From the NCBI GenBank assembly GCA_964017195.1, contig OZ024892.1, positions 9,207,366 to 9,271,365 on the forward strand: DNA of 64,000 bases, in the 5' to 3' direction. Positions 26,073 to 41,000 of this stretch are shown one piece after another. The notes under the pieces are model-generated. The model did not search any database, was not told the origin of the DNA, and saw only the letters and a program-made list of their open reading frames with translations. The stretch is from Siderastrea radians (lineage: Eukaryota > Cnidaria > Anthozoa > Scleractinia > Rhizangiidae). Within the stretch, counting starts at the first letter, position 1, and each line of letters starts with the position of its first letter. The translations under genes were made by a program, and so were the position numbers.

Positions 26073-29000
26073 CTAATCCGCTTCTTTGGCAAACAATGAC
26101 ACGTAAAAGTCAGGAACTGATCGTTCATGGCGGTATTTCTTGACAATATCTTGAATCTTGAGTTTACGACAGACTTGAGGCGGAGAATATCTGAAACAGT
26201 AAAGGTTACACTTATAACATACAAAGCAAATTCTTACAGTCGCGAGATCAGTGTTAATATGATTATTTTATGAATGTAATCACCACAAATGGCCGATCCC
26301 AACAAACGTAAATAACGAAGTTCAAAAAAGTTCAATAAACGAATTTGTTACGCCCCAAAGCAATAGCATGCATCTGGCGCAAAGTGCGAAAACAACTACC
26401 GGTGCCAAGCGCGGGAAAACATGTAATCGTCGCCAAGCGCGGAAAAAACCTTCGACCGGTGCCAAGCACGGGAAATCAGGAGTAATCCAAGTTTAATACG
26501 AATTGGTCCAGTGTGGCTTATGATTGGATGAAAAAGAGAGAGAGAACCAAAGCGTAAACATACTTATTTTTTCAAAGTTATACCAAAAACACTCTGAGAA
26601 GCCCAAAAGTAACTTCACTTACGAATCGATTTCCAGCCTGCGCCTTCGGCAGATGTTGATAGCGGTCTGCCTCACCATGGTTCCCAGGGCCCGGCGACTC
26701 ACAACCATACCGTCCACCAATGGTCCGCCAATAGGAGACCTGTAAATCAGTAACGACGAAGTAGGCATTTGAAAAAATAATCAGTTGACCCTTTAAGCCC
26801 CAGTATCAACAAGCAACTCTCCTCACTGTTCTCCATATATTTTATGGTACTAGTTGGGAGAATTTGCTTATACATCACGACACCTCATCTTTAGTGATCA
26901 TTTTCTTAATTCTCATAACCTGTATGTTTGATCAAGTAATGATACTATAAGGAGAAATTAGATTCTTGACATTATTGGGGCTTAAAAGGTTAAACTCGGC
27001 GAAACTGAGTGCGAACATAGCCTTTGTGTGGAAACTGAGTGACCAATAATTTTCATCAGTAAGTAATCCATTTCGTAAACATTTAGTCCGGTAATACGAG
27101 GTTAAGAAATCTAATTTTATTGATCAATCTTGGTTAGCTTGGAAAAAAAAATCGATAACACTGTTACAATTGGAAAACGTACTACGTACTATGGCATAAT
27201 AAGAAAATCTTAGAAAATTAACAGAGTGGTTTATCAACAAGGTATCGATGTGTTTTACCTAATAGTGGATCTGATATGGATGCGATACAGCCCACTTCTG
27301 AGAAGATATATAAAGATAACAACAGTTTCCTTCTCGCGTAAGCTATGCCCCATGTCACCACTGAAATCAAACTCCATCAGCAGCTCGTCCACGGGGAACT
27401 GGGCATGATCCTCAAAGCGCTCGAGCCAGGCCACCAACACGTTCGTCTCAGACGAAGTGTTGTGCGTGCTCAACCTGGACAGCGGTCGGCTATCTAATGA
27501 CAGTTCGTTCCCAAGGCGCGACATGGCACGGGTCTGAAACCGCAAAGTACAGAAAAATACAGTGCGAGAGCACGGGGTAAGAGCCTCACTCTCACAAAAC
27601 TCCTTCCACCCGGGCGTATAACTAAGCACTGACAGATTGTTAGCATACTGTTACCAGCCGTTTGCTTCCATTTTCGCTTAGCTTTTCTAGCTCCTGATGA
27701 AGGGATGTTTTGTCTAATCGAAATATTTGGCAATCCTATTAACATACTAGCTGTTCGATCAGCCTTGCTTTTTTGAAGTCGTTTTAATTGTTAGGATAAC
27801 CTAACAAAACGCTGCGTGTAAACTAGTATGCAGTTCCGGGGGAGGAGCAAACTCACTAAGGAAAAAATTTGCTTTCTGGGCCCTCGTAGATCCGTCAATA
27901 CTTGCAGCTCTCCATGTAACCGAAAATATCTGTTCTTTGTATCAAAGTAAAAATTCTTAGTTCAAACTTGGACTTTAAATCTGCTTGACTAAAAGCCTGC
28001 CAAACAGACACTACTTTTACCTCGTGTGTCGTCACCCCTTCCGAGACCTGACGTGATAACTTGTTTTTCAAATCCGATTGGCTTCCACTCCTAGTCTTGT
28101 CTAGGCTCCCCGTGCTCCCCGACCGAGTCCTCCTCCGTGGAACAGGTTCTATTTCTTCCTCAAAGATCTCTACCTGTCCTGCCATGCGCCGAAACCGCTG
28201 ATAACGCGGCAGTAGCGACGGCATGATGAACGCCACCTCACAGCTGACATCGGCGTAATACAGAATTTTATCGACTTCCTTAGTTTCAGGCGGGGTGCGA
28301 GTAAGAGAAGAGAGAATCGCTGGCGAACTCTTCCCGCTACTCGATACTTCGCTGTCAAAACTCTCGCGGCAAGACGCATATCGATCACTATCGCTCCCAG
28401 ACACCTCTGGTTCCTCGCTGACCGTGACATAGGACACGTTCTGCGAGGACTGGTGATAGCTGGAGTCAGTCGGACGCTGCGTGGATTCACTCCTGCCTCG
28501 GTTCCAGGCCTCTTGGATGTTCCCTGCCCAGCCCGGGTGCGAGGCTATGTCTACTGGCCATCCCAGAGAGAGTAAAAATTCACCGAATGCCTTTGATTGT
28601 TTACAGGAACTGACCTATTGCGGATAGAAAAAGATCAGTCACGTTAATTCTTCAATCCATGAAAACGAACCTGAAAATCTTGACTTAAAGAGCCAGTGTC
28701 ACCCAAAGTGCTTTGCGCGGCGAGGTACATTTTTCATATATGAAAAATCCGCCATAATATTTTCTTGATTGTTGTGAAGTCTGATTTGTATCTTCTTCCA
28801 TCGCTACCGTTAGCGACCTGAAAGCACTAGCGTGAGTTTTAACTTGACATTTAAGTGTCGTCGTATCGATTTAGTAGTATATTTCCGAATTCTGAAGTGT
28901 TTTCGCTGTGGAGAAGGAGATCTTTAAATTCAATGCTTCGTAGGTTTCAGGAAAGCTGAGGCGAAGGCTGAGTCTTCCGGGCTCTAGCAAAGTTCTACGG

Positions 29001-32000
29001 CTGAAGGAGTCCGTGTGTCAGTAGCGGAGAGAAAGAAAATCATCTACGGGTTTCAGCAATAGTAATGACACTGCGTTTGCCGAAATAGTGCAGCATTCGC
29101 GTTGCCGGATGACAACAGAAGAAACGTTAATTTACCACAAAATAACAGTAGCTACGGGCCTGCTCCAAAATAATACTTATGGCCATGAGCTTGTGCTGTT
29201 TTGCTTAATTATTCCTTGTGTTCACTGTCTGCTTATGTTTTATTTTTACAAAAAGTGTAAGTGGCTATTCTGGTTTTGCGTCCATCGACATCGACTGATG
29301 CGATCGATCGCGCGATCAACCGATCGGACTGTAATAGATCCATACGCATTGAATGCGAAGTCAGATCTTAGAGTAGTTTGCTCCAGTGACATCTAGCGAG
29401 GAAGACGTCAATATTCTTACTACTTGTTTTTGTCTTGTTTTTATATCAAGTAGAAGTGGCTGCTCTGGTTTTACGTCCATCGAGATCGATCGGTTACTAT
29501 AATAGCTCAATACGCGTTGACTACAAAGTCAGATCTAGAGTTGTTTCTCCAGTAACGTCTAGCGATGAAGGTATTTTCATTTTCAGAGGCTACTATTTCT
29601 CGTTGAAAGGGCAGTGCGGCACGGTATAATTTGCGAAAAGTCCGACAAACGCGCCAGCCAAACGCTAAAAGCTGTTTCTAAAACAAAAACACAAGCACGC
29701 AAAGCACTTTGGGTAACACTGGCTCTTTAACGTCCAAGTGATCGCAGAGCTAATTGTTTGGTCGCACTTTGTCGCAAATATACTCTGAAAGCAACTGGTG
29801 TCAGTCAACTCCCGGAAGATATTAGGGAACTTAAGAACAGCCAATCTTGGGGCACGGACGGCAACCGGAAGACGAATGTTTCCCTTTTGACGCATTTTGA
29901 TGCCATCAAGTCTGTTAAGGAAAGTCATGTCACCGGAGACCAAAACAGGAGTTTTCCAGCCTCATCATCATCATCATCGGTCGGATGAAGTCATGGCGAC
30001 TGAAAGCTTCCCCCAGCTATTCTTATCCCTAGCAAGGTTGGCTAATTGGTCGGGAAAGAAACGGCCACAGTCATCGCCCATTAGTCGCTGGATGTATTAC
30101 AGATAAGAAGTCTTCTGTCGCCCTTTGGTGGGGAGCCAATACAAGCTAATAAAGGAAAGATTCAACTTCTGGTTGACGTCCTTGGCTCAAGAGCGTCTGT
30201 ACTTAAGTTCCCTATTATTTATTTTGAAACAAATCTGACATCTCAGCAATGCAAAGCAAAAAAAATAAGCCTCTAGGAAATGGCAGTTCAGTCGATGCAA
30301 TTGTCTACTACATACCTGGTTTTCTATGATATCATGTGCGCTTCCCTGTTCAGCCGTCACGTAAAACACATAAACTGTGTCCTGTGTTCGAGTAGACAAG
30401 TGATCTAGTTCCTTTAGAGCTTGAGAGAATCCATTGGAAGTGGAATTTAGCGCCAGTAGGCTTGCGCCCTCAAATGGCCGCAAAGGATTGCCCTGCAACA
30501 GAAAGATTGGATTGCATGAATCTCAACTTCTAATAGTGATTGCGTTTTTTTTTCTACTATGAAAGAAAAGATATATGCATATATCTAACGAGACTAAGTC
30601 CTGTGTCAAACGTCGAACTTTTCAAACGCAAATTAGGCATAAAGGCTGGGAATTGGACGGAATTATCTTCATAGAATGGTAAAAATTACCCAATGCTCTC
30701 TGGTACACATTAATAAAATGGGAACTGTAATAAACTGAAGGTGTCAGAAGTTCCTGTCGAAACATGTTTTCTTTTAAACTCAAAACTGTCGCGCTCTGTC
30801 TTAAAATCATAATTTAATAAAACGTTATTTGGAGTTTGACAAGAAATGTGAGCTAAATAATATAACTAGCCGTAACTTCAGTCATGAAAGAGCTACAAGA
30901 ACGGGCGCAAGTCGACGTTTCGATTTATCTAACATCATGCCAATGAAGACAAAGTGACAAAAAGAGGTCAAAAATAAACTTGAAAGAGTGTATTAAAAAG
31001 AGCGTTTTCTTAGTTATCCATCTTAGAATCTTTTTCACTTTGACTTGGAAGTGATTTCAGACACAATGAAACATTGCCTAGCGTCACTCTTTGTATTCCT
31101 TGTTTTTAAACAGATCATTAACATTTAAAACCCTCAAGGAATCCAAGACAAGAGACTTGGAAAGAACAAATAGTTTGGCAGTGCAGTTGACTCCTGATAA
31201 CTCGAACCTTCACTAGTTATTATTCAAACAGTGCTATCACTCTAAACCGCAGCTAGACTTCTAACCCTACACCACGAAAAATAAGCCAAAACAACGATTA
31301 AACCTTCTACTGGAATTACTCGCCAATGCACTAGTTTTTCTAAAAGCCAGCCGCCGCGAGTGCGAATTTCAGTCAATTTCAATACATACAACACACATGT
31401 TACAATACACATTTTTTTTCATGTTCTAATATAATTAAGGAAGATGTTCAAGAATTTTGTAAACGAATTTACTTCAAATTAACGGGAGGTTCGCGTTACC
31501 GAGGATTAAGCTACGGTAAATGTATGCAGCAAATCTAGTTTGGCTCCAGTTAACAGGAACTTCGAGTTATAGGGAAAGTCTTTCATTTTTACCATTAGTC
31601 CTTCAATGGTGAGTAAACCTAGATGAGATAGCAGCAGACGAGAAGGACTGAACTCCTGACACGGCCTGAAAAACAGTGAAACAACGACAGTTAGATGAGA
31701 AGAAAGCTACAAAAATTTCACTTACAGTCCGTCATCCTACTTACTTACCGGGGTGGTCTAAGTTCTGTATCTTTATCCGGGAACTTCAACTTGGCGTTTT
31801 CTTCATTCAGCTTGGTTTGCGCAACTGTTTCGTGTTCCAGCTGGTAAAAACAAATGATCAATTGAACGTTCAGGGGAAAAATCCACCACGATAAATTTAT
31901 TGGCCCAATACAAAGGCCCTGACCAAAAGGAGTCGCATGTTACCGCAAATTGAAAACTTGCGATAACTCACGTCTCCGTTGGGTCATGACTTGTGTGTAC

Positions 32001-35000
32001 TTGCCATGAATTGCGTCCACTTTGATCAAGCAACATTTTGAACGCAAGTTGTGTACCGTTCGGCCACTTAACGCAAGTCGGCGCAAGTTGGTCTCAGTAT
32101 TGTTGTCCTTAGTACGCACGCGCGCGCAAGGCTACACTGAAATGGCTTTGTTCCAACTTGTGTTGAACTTGCGTCTCCTTTTAGGTCCGTTTAGCCACCC
32201 ATCGCAGGTCCGTGTACGCAAGTCCGCATTTTCAAACTTGTTACTCTGTTACTCTGGAATTTAGCTTTCCCACCCCTTAACACTCCGACGGAAAAGAGAA
32301 ACAAACAAGCTGCCAAACCAACAAAATGTTATCATAACAACAAAAATTCCAGTGTGATCAAAGGCAACATCACGAAGGCAACCTCAAACCTGTTTCTGCA
32401 TCAATGTTCGCATGTGGTCCTGAACCTCACTTTTGGCGTCCAAAATTTCATCAAGTTCTGGTATACTCCGGTCTCTAAAGAAAGGAGGGAAAATTTATAT
32501 TGGAGCAAAGAAGGGAATTCGATTTGAAAGGAAAACTCTATTTAAAAAAAAAAAGGAAAAAGAAAGTAAAGCAAATCCTGTTCTCACGACAACCGTTGAG
32601 CCGTAATAAGTTTGTCGTTAACAATAAGGGAGAGGCGATACCAGTTTTTCAAATCGATCCGATACGAGAACGTTCGATATTCACCGATATTTGATCTCGA
32701 ATTTTGAAGTCGTCATTCCAGGTAGAGTTCAGGCTTAAACAGTTCGGAAAGGGGCAAGCTTCTCGGTGAAGTACAAAGCTCGTTTGTACATCAAGGGCAC
32801 ATGAAGAAACAGGTAAAATTTTGTGCAAGCAAGTGCTTGTTCTCGCTTTTCACTGACTTTCGTTTTCAATTTCTTATTGCACATAAATACCTCCAAATAG
32901 GGGGAAGATGTTATATCCATACATGAAGTGTTATAATTCAGTTGGTCGTATGTGAGGTAGGAAGAGACCCTATAAATACGGCATATTTGATATACCATGT
33001 GCTCTTCGATTCGTAGAATTAAACGTGTGTGGTTGCGACTTGTTTGTCTCAAATATGACTCTATGAAGCATCTAGGCAGCCTTCACATGAATCAGCTTCA
33101 AAGAAACAAAAACTTCCAGAAACACGTGAACAGTATCGAGCGGCACCGAAATCACCGCTAACTTATTATAGGAAATTAACGCTTGTGTTAATTAAGGTAT
33201 TTGAAATTAACGCGAATTGAGGGGAAAATCACTCCCCAATAAAGGAAATTAACGCGAAAGAGGAGGTAAAATTACTAAATGAGGGAAATTAACGCGATTA
33301 GCTATAAGAAACACCTTGCAGTCACAACTGGAACAAATTTATTTCTAACTGAATACAAAAATCACGAACAAAACAGGTCTACAGGGGCGTGAGGCAATTT
33401 CTTTACAGACAATGTGTGTTAAATTCTACCTAAATGTAGGAAAGCTATTGTTTCGTGGGTGTCAAGAATGTCTGGACTGTATCCAGAATATGGGAAATGG
33501 TCGCGGAAATTAACGTTCCACTTAATTAACAACGCGTAAATTAACGCTCACAAAAATTAACGCGACTTAACGCGAATTCTTACAATTCGCGTTAATTTCA
33601 TGGAGCGTTAATTTCCTATAATAAGGTATTTCGGGCGAGTATCGATATTTTTTAAGGACACACAAATATCGGTGATATGGAGTACTAGTTAGTAAATAAA
33701 CTCTTCAGGCGGCTGGTATAACAGAGGATAATGCCCGAGGCCGAAAAATGAAAAGTTGACCGAGAAGAGAAGTTTCGAGAGCAACTGTTGAGGACAATCT
33801 TTCGGCCAAGAGCATTATCCTCCAATATACCAGCAAGTTAGATAGGGGTGTATTTATTTTATAACCCTCCAATCAATTTCTACAACACGAGCTCTTTATT
33901 GTGGTGAAGAGAAAACAGCCAGTGAGGGTGTCACAGCACATTTGCGGCGAAACAAATCCAAGCTGGTTAGTTTATTAGATTTCATTGTCCTGTGATTAGA
34001 TCTGAAAAGTTAAAACCTGAAAAAGTTACTTCCTTTCTTGTTTTTCCCTCGCCGATAAAATAGGACGACGGATATCAAATCGGATGATGGGTATCGCCTG
34101 ATATTCGTCGTCCGATTTTGAACCACGTGATGTGTTTCATCCAATGAGCGCGGGCGAAAATTAATCGGTGGGTAATAACTCTTTCCCAGGGTCTATCTTC
34201 TTCCTGTCCTCTCTCGCTCCATGGGAAGTGAAGAGGAGAGACCCTGGGAACGAGGTCGTGCCGCGAGGGCAAGCACAGGAAAAACGTAGCAGTTCCAACT
34301 AGAGAAAACAAGTAATAACAGGTTTACTAACGCTTGAGTAAGAGGCACCGTATCCACAGCCTCAGGAAAGGCCCTGTGTCTAATGTTCGGTGGTGGGCGA
34401 GGTTGGGTGCTGTCTGGAGACGGCCGACCAGGGTCCTTCAGGTGAGCTTCAATCAGGTCCTACGAGAAACAAATGTACAAATGGGAACGTTGTTTGTTGA
34501 AAAACTAATAAATTAAGGGTGTAAATGGCAAAACCTTGGGAGTACTTTAAGAGGCGATAACAGTTAGATGCTATGTTTTCCCAATGAATTAGTCGTTTTT
34601 CTCATAGCAACGTACAAAGGGAAACGTTATCATTAAAAAGCTAATCAATAAAGAGAGCAAATGGAAAAATCTTGGAGAATTTTAAGGGGGGTTACAGTTC
34701 AGTTAGATGCTATGATTTCCCAATGAATTAGTCGTTTGTCTCAATAATTATCTTCTTAAGGTTTCACTCAATCGCAAACGCTATCAATAGGTTTGTACAG
34801 CGAGCTCCCATGAATCTGTCAGAATTTTTGGCAAATTTAAAAATGTACGCAAAGAAGAAAATAAAGTAGGTGTATTGATAAATTTTTGGGAAATTGGAAA
34901 ATGTGAGCAATTAAAGGTGAGTTAAAATTGAAATTTTCAGTTAACAGTTAATAGATGTGCACCAAAGCGTTACGCACACAAACCCAGGTGCTCTAGTGGG

Positions 35001-38000
35001 GGTGGTCTGTTTGGGGACGTGTACAAAAATTTTACCCCTCTTTTATCTCTTATTTCCCAAAAAACTGACTATAATCCTTCCTTAAGCATGATTTTACAGA
35101 ATTCAAAGGAGGGAACTTACAAACCCGACTATGAAAAAACAGGCAAAGACAACAGCTAGAAAAATAACAAGAAGTACTGTACATTTTTCTGCCTTGAAAA
35201 CTGTCTATGCTGCATGGTCCATACATAACGGCCAGTGGGTCCACGAATAACCGCTGACAAGGTCGGCAGAGGATCTGAAAACGGACCCATCATCCACAGT
35301 CAGACTGAGAGATGTAATATTATTGTCAAACCTGATGAGTATGGAAATAATTAAATGTGTAATTCACAAAATGCAACCCATATACTCACAAAATCACAGG
35401 ACACGAAATGTGCGAAGAAAGCTTACTAAGTAATGGCATCCTATTCAGTAGGGGGTGGGGAAGGTAGTTTTCCTAACCGTTTCACGCAACGGCTGGACAC
35501 CAAAGAAAAATACCATTCTTTTAAGTTGAATTCACCCTGTTTTGTTTCCTTAGGACCGATTTAGAGCATGCCCACTAATCAAACTTCAACTTGCCTACGA
35601 TTGTCACGTCACTATTAATACTATTTTGTTACTATTAAATTTTTGTTACTATTAATGTAGCTTCATTTACATTTAAATTCTTATTTAATCTTTTACATAG
35701 TCTTTTATTAATGTTTTTTAGGTAGGAAAATTGTAATTACCATTTTTAAAACACTGAAGGTAATCTTATACTTAATTAAATTTTAACTATTAGGTGTCCC
35801 CGATTAGTAGGCTACATGTAGCCGGCTAGAAGACAAGGCACATTAATAAAGTTGTTCAGTTCAGTTCAGTTCTTTCTCTCTCACTCAGGGATTCATTGTC
35901 TGTGCCACGGAAGGCCTCAACCACCTCCATTACCACGTTCGTTAAATGTCGTAGGATTTGAGACATGTTTACACGTTCAGACACCTACAGACAAAATGAT
36001 GGAGTGCTGTGTGATATTTGCTAATTGCATGACGCAAGTTGCACAGTAAACGTTCTTGGAAATTGAAGGGTAAACAATTTCCTTTCCAAGTTTCAAGTCA
36101 CCCCTGCCTACCTTTCGGTTTGAGTGATTCTTCTAACAAGCCCATAATAATACCGTTGTCCTGGATGACATAGTATTGGAACTTGCGAGACGTCTGCTAT
36201 CAAAGAAAACACAAGAAATAATCACCAAAATTTAAATGGGGCGATCTTTCAATGATCATCAAATAAAAAGATATGACTAATCAAAATAAAGTGATTAGGA
36301 AATAACGCAAAGAACAAATCAAGATTCGAAGCAACCAGTACCAAGCACTGCAAAACATGCAACGGGTGAAAAAAGCTGCAAAACATGCAACACATGCAAG
36401 GCGTAGGAAAACGTGCAACCGGCGCGGGGCGCAGGAAAACGTACAACCGGTAAAGAGCGCAGGAAAACGTACAGCCGGTGAAGAGCGCATGAAAACGTAC
36501 AGCCGGTAAAGAGCACAGGAAAACGTACAGCCGGTGAAGAGCGCATGAAAACGTACAGCCGGTGGAGAGCGCATGAAAACGTACAGCCGGTAAAGAGTGC
36601 ATGAAAACGTACAGCGGGTGAAGAGTACATGAAAACGTACAGCCGGCAAAGAGCGCAGGAAAACGTACAGCCGGTGAAGAGCGCAGGAAAACGTACAGCC
36701 GGTGAAGAGCGCATGAAAACGTACAGCCGGTAAAGAGTGCATGAAAACGTACAGCGGGTGAAGAGTACATGAAAACGTACAGCCGACAAAGAGCGCAGGA
36801 AAACGTACAGCCGGTGAAGAGCGCAGGAAAACGTACAGCCGGTGAAGAGCGCATGAAAACGTACAGCCGGCGCAGGCCCAGGAATACATGTAGCCGAGGC
36901 AAAGACCACGAAAACATGAAGCAGGTGTCAAGCGCAGACAAATGCGCAGCTGGTAGGCTTGGATAAATTCTGCCGGCAGAATTTCGAGCAGAATAAGCGA
37001 TTTTTGAGGCGAGCATTCTGCCGGCAGAATAAGGCATTTTCGAGCAGAATTTGAGCAGACAAACGGAAAATCAGTGACACTAATGATATGCATAACAGTT
37101 GTGAGAAAAAAAATGAAAACTTAATAAATACAAAAAGTACAAAAATAATTACACAGTCTTTATGCATTTGTTTGATGTTCCTTTTTGTAAGATCCTAAAA
37201 AAAAATTCACTGTCTCGTCTAATATTAGTGATATAAAGTGAGATGAATTACAATTTTGCTACGCATAATGAAAATCTAATGAGTCTTTGGGGGTTAGGCC
37301 CAGGCTCCCTTCCATATTTGTTTAAATACATAAGGCCCGAAGGACCGAAAATTTATCGGGTACCGAGCAGAATTCGAGCAGAATAAGGGTGTCCGAGCAG
37401 AAATGCGAGCAGAATAAGCGATTTTTACGAGCAATGCCGGCAGGCAGAATAAGCCATTTTACGAGCAGAATTTATCCAAGCCTAGCAGCCGGTGGCCAAG
37501 CGCGGGAAAATGGACAGCCTGTGGCCAAGCGCGGGAAAATGCGCAGCCGGTGGCCAAGCGCGGGAAAATGCGCAACCGGTGGCCAAGCGCGGGAAAATGC
37601 GCAGCTGGTGGCCAAAATCGGGAAAACGTGCAGCCGGTGACCAAGCGCAGGAAAATGGCAAATGGTACAAAGTTCAAGAAAAACGCCGATAACCAAAGTC
37701 TCGATTGTTCTATTTCTTATTTCTCTGAGTTTTATTATGGTTTTCTGACCTTTGTTGGGCTATCAGCTGGATGCACATGATCTAGAACCCAGTCCTCGTC
37801 TAGTAGTGAAGATAACGCGGCTGGACCGCATGGTGAAGGAAAAGCTCCCTGTTGAATAAAAGTGGGCATCAGTGCTTGTTAAGTCTGCTAAACAGCGGAT
37901 GGAAGTTCGTACTCCAGGGTCAGCTGTGCAAAGCGAGATTTCGCTAATCAGGTTAAGTGTGAATCTTGGATTCAATTTTAAATAATTCTTTAAGGCTTGT

Positions 38001-41000
38001 TGTCGCCTCTCACCTTCAAATTGACTAATCTTGAGTGACCACTCAATTAAAAGCTACCGAGCAGTACTTTCCTGTGGTGCTGTCTATTATGTTGTACAAG
38101 GTGGTTCTACCTTTTGAGTCTGTGGATGAAATCCTAAAGTGTGACCATTCAAATGAAAGCTACTGAGCAGTACTTTCCTGTGGTGCTGTCTATTATGGTG
38201 TACAAGGTGGTTCTACCTTTTGAGTCTGTGGATGAAATCCTAAAGTGTGACCATTCAAACGAAAGCTACTGAGCAGTACTTTCCCGTGGTGCTGTCTATT
38301 ATGATGTACAAGGTGGTTCTACCTTTTGAATCTGTGGATGAAATCCTAAAGTGTGACCATTCAAATGAAAGCTACTGAGCAGTACTCTCCTGTGGTGCTG
38401 TTTATTATGCTGTACAAGGTGGTTCTAACTTTTCAGTCTGTGGATGAAATCCTAAATTGTGACCATTCAAATGAAAGCTACTGAGCAATACTTTCATGTG
38501 GTACTATTCATTATGCAGTGCAAGGTGCTCCTAACTTGGGTTCGTTTGGGATTGAAAGGGAAAATCCTGAATAAGCATTACACTGTATCAACGCAAGACA
38601 TACCAGGTGTTCCATTATAACAGTCAAGAGTCCTTCAGCTGCTTCCCTTACTCTGAAGGAAACAGGTTTCAATCCTTTGTCACCTGCAATGCACAGTAAT
38701 CAATTCAGGGTTCTTACTAATTAGAAGCAGTTTCCTTTTATTTTAAATTTTCATTCTCAGACACTTCACCGTTTCATACAAGGATCTCTTACTTTCTTTA
38801 ATGTTTGTTTTGTTTAACACTTCATCACTGCATTAGACTTGCTCCAAGCCGCTATTTATTTATTTATTTATTTATTTTATTTTGGGAGGGGGAGCAAATG
38901 CGTTGTTTAGATGATAAAACACGAGCGCGGAAAAATTGCGTCTATCGCGTGCCATACGATGCAAATACATGTAAATTGTCTGCGAAACGAGCAGACCCAG
39001 CCACCACTTTAATTCACGCTCGTAGACCATGCGCACCTCCTCCACAATTAGAACGAGCGACTCGGAGCAAGTCTAATTCAGGCCTTGTTAGGGTAAATTC
39101 TGACAACCGACCAGGCATTCAACCAGCGTCAAGAGCGAAAGGAAATGACGACAAATGACAAAACTGCTGCCTTGAAATTGCGACAGCGACGGAAAGTAAA
39201 TAAGGTTACTGAACGAATTTCTGAGAGGGATTTGCTTAATTAACTGCCTGAAAATGAGACAAAACGATTTTGAAATTCAGACTGCGGAAATGCATACACC
39301 CCCTAAGAGGGTCTCTATACTCATGTTTCTCAGTCATCAAAAATTGTATGGTCAACACAAAACACAATTAAGGCAACAAACCAAACAGGGCTAATAGAAC
39401 GCAAAACGAAACACACTAGAACGAATGATAATTGTCGGCTGCCTGGAAAGTCGCGTGTGTTTCAATTTTCACTCAAACACACCAAGTATGAACTTTCAAC
39501 CTGTAACAAGACATTGGTACCTTTCAATCGGGGGATAGCTTCGGTTCCTTGCTGAGGATCCTGCAAATTATAAAGAAAAGTCTCACTAATACACTAGACT
39601 ACGGGCAGTCTCTCGTTCCGCTTAGGGATAGTCGACGGAAATGAACAAGCAAGCGAGCGCCAAACTGCCTGCGGAGTTGAAACGTGACGCGGGTGTCGAG
39701 CCCGCTAGTGTAGTGAGCCGGAAAGGCAGTGAGCCAGTGAGCTACACTAGCGGGCTCGACACGCGCGTCGCGTTTCAACGCCGCGGGCGATTTTCGCACC
39801 CGCTCGCTTGTTCGTTTCCGTCGACTATCCCTGAGCGGAAAGAGAGACTGCTCGTAGTCTACTAGTACACCAGCGTTTGTATCACAAACGTTTACAAGGA
39901 ATGACTTGTGCTTAGATCTGAAAATTAAGTAGCGGGCATCCGACTGTCTCGGAAGTCAATGGAAGCGCCATGAACGTTCGGTCAGTCCCGGTGTGGACAT
40001 AGTTTCGAATGAAAGTGCAGACAGCCCTGGTATGACAGTCTCCACAGCACTTGCTGCATAAGAAGACGGAGGACTGAGAAGAAACTTGGTTGAAAACCCA
40101 AAATACTGGTTCAGGTTCCTTTAAAATTACTCTACCAGTTCTCTGACACCGCTATGATTAAGTGTGTTTGGCTACGGATCGCTAGGATGGAAATGGATTT
40201 AAACTTGAAAACATTAGGCTAATGTTTTCAAGCTTCTCCTTTGTTTCTTAGAAACATCATCACAAACTATGGTTTGTTCTCCCTCCGAGAAAATCATTTC
40301 ATTTCTTTCTCTTGACGTTCAAGGAGCATTTTGGGTACGAGAAAAGGTATTTAACATTCTTCAACGAAAAACGTGAAAATCTCCCGTAACAGAGCCCCTT
40401 TAACTTCTTCTCGGCTGAAGTTAAGCACTTCAGTTGGTTAACTGAATGTTACTTTTAACTGTGACTGGATTATGGATTTCATAAAGGTATGTGAAATAAT
40501 TGTCAGTGGTTGTACTTTTGCGTGTAAGGCCACAACCCTTAAGCCTCAACAATGATGAAAATGAAATTTCTCTTTACATTATCACTAGCTGTTTGAACAT
40601 TCAAGTGACAAGAATAAAGGAAGTGATCACTACGGATAGGATGTCTTGATATTTAGACAAATTCTCGTTACTAGTTCCATAATAAATGTATGGAGAACAG
40701 TAAAGAGAATATGCATTTCTATATCAAGGCTTAAAGGGATAATTGACTTACCCTTGGAATTTCCTTGGATTTGCTTCCTGAAATTCCCAGCTCTACAACC
40801 TCCATAATAACATGCAAACAGCTCTGCAAAAATGTAAACCAAACAAACGTGTTTTTCTTCTGAATTTTCTGATTCAGTTTTAGAAACTAGACTTTTTACT
40901 CGGGCCGGAGGCCACGAGTCAAGGTTTGCCTTGCGGTTCATTTTGTTCGTGTGGCGATTGTAAGACCGCGCGGGCTCTGGGAACGAGAACACGTAATCTT

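Noticed and set aside
36343..36953. CRISPR array
   Set aside because: Units are contiguous 28 bp repeats without unique spacers, in a eukaryotic intron.
36249..37093. Minus-strand frames of 196-270 codons rich in Cys, Arg and Phe
   Set aside because: All three frames are open and give the same 28-residue cycle because the repeat period is 28 bp. They also run into a RALGAPB intron with an inserted element.
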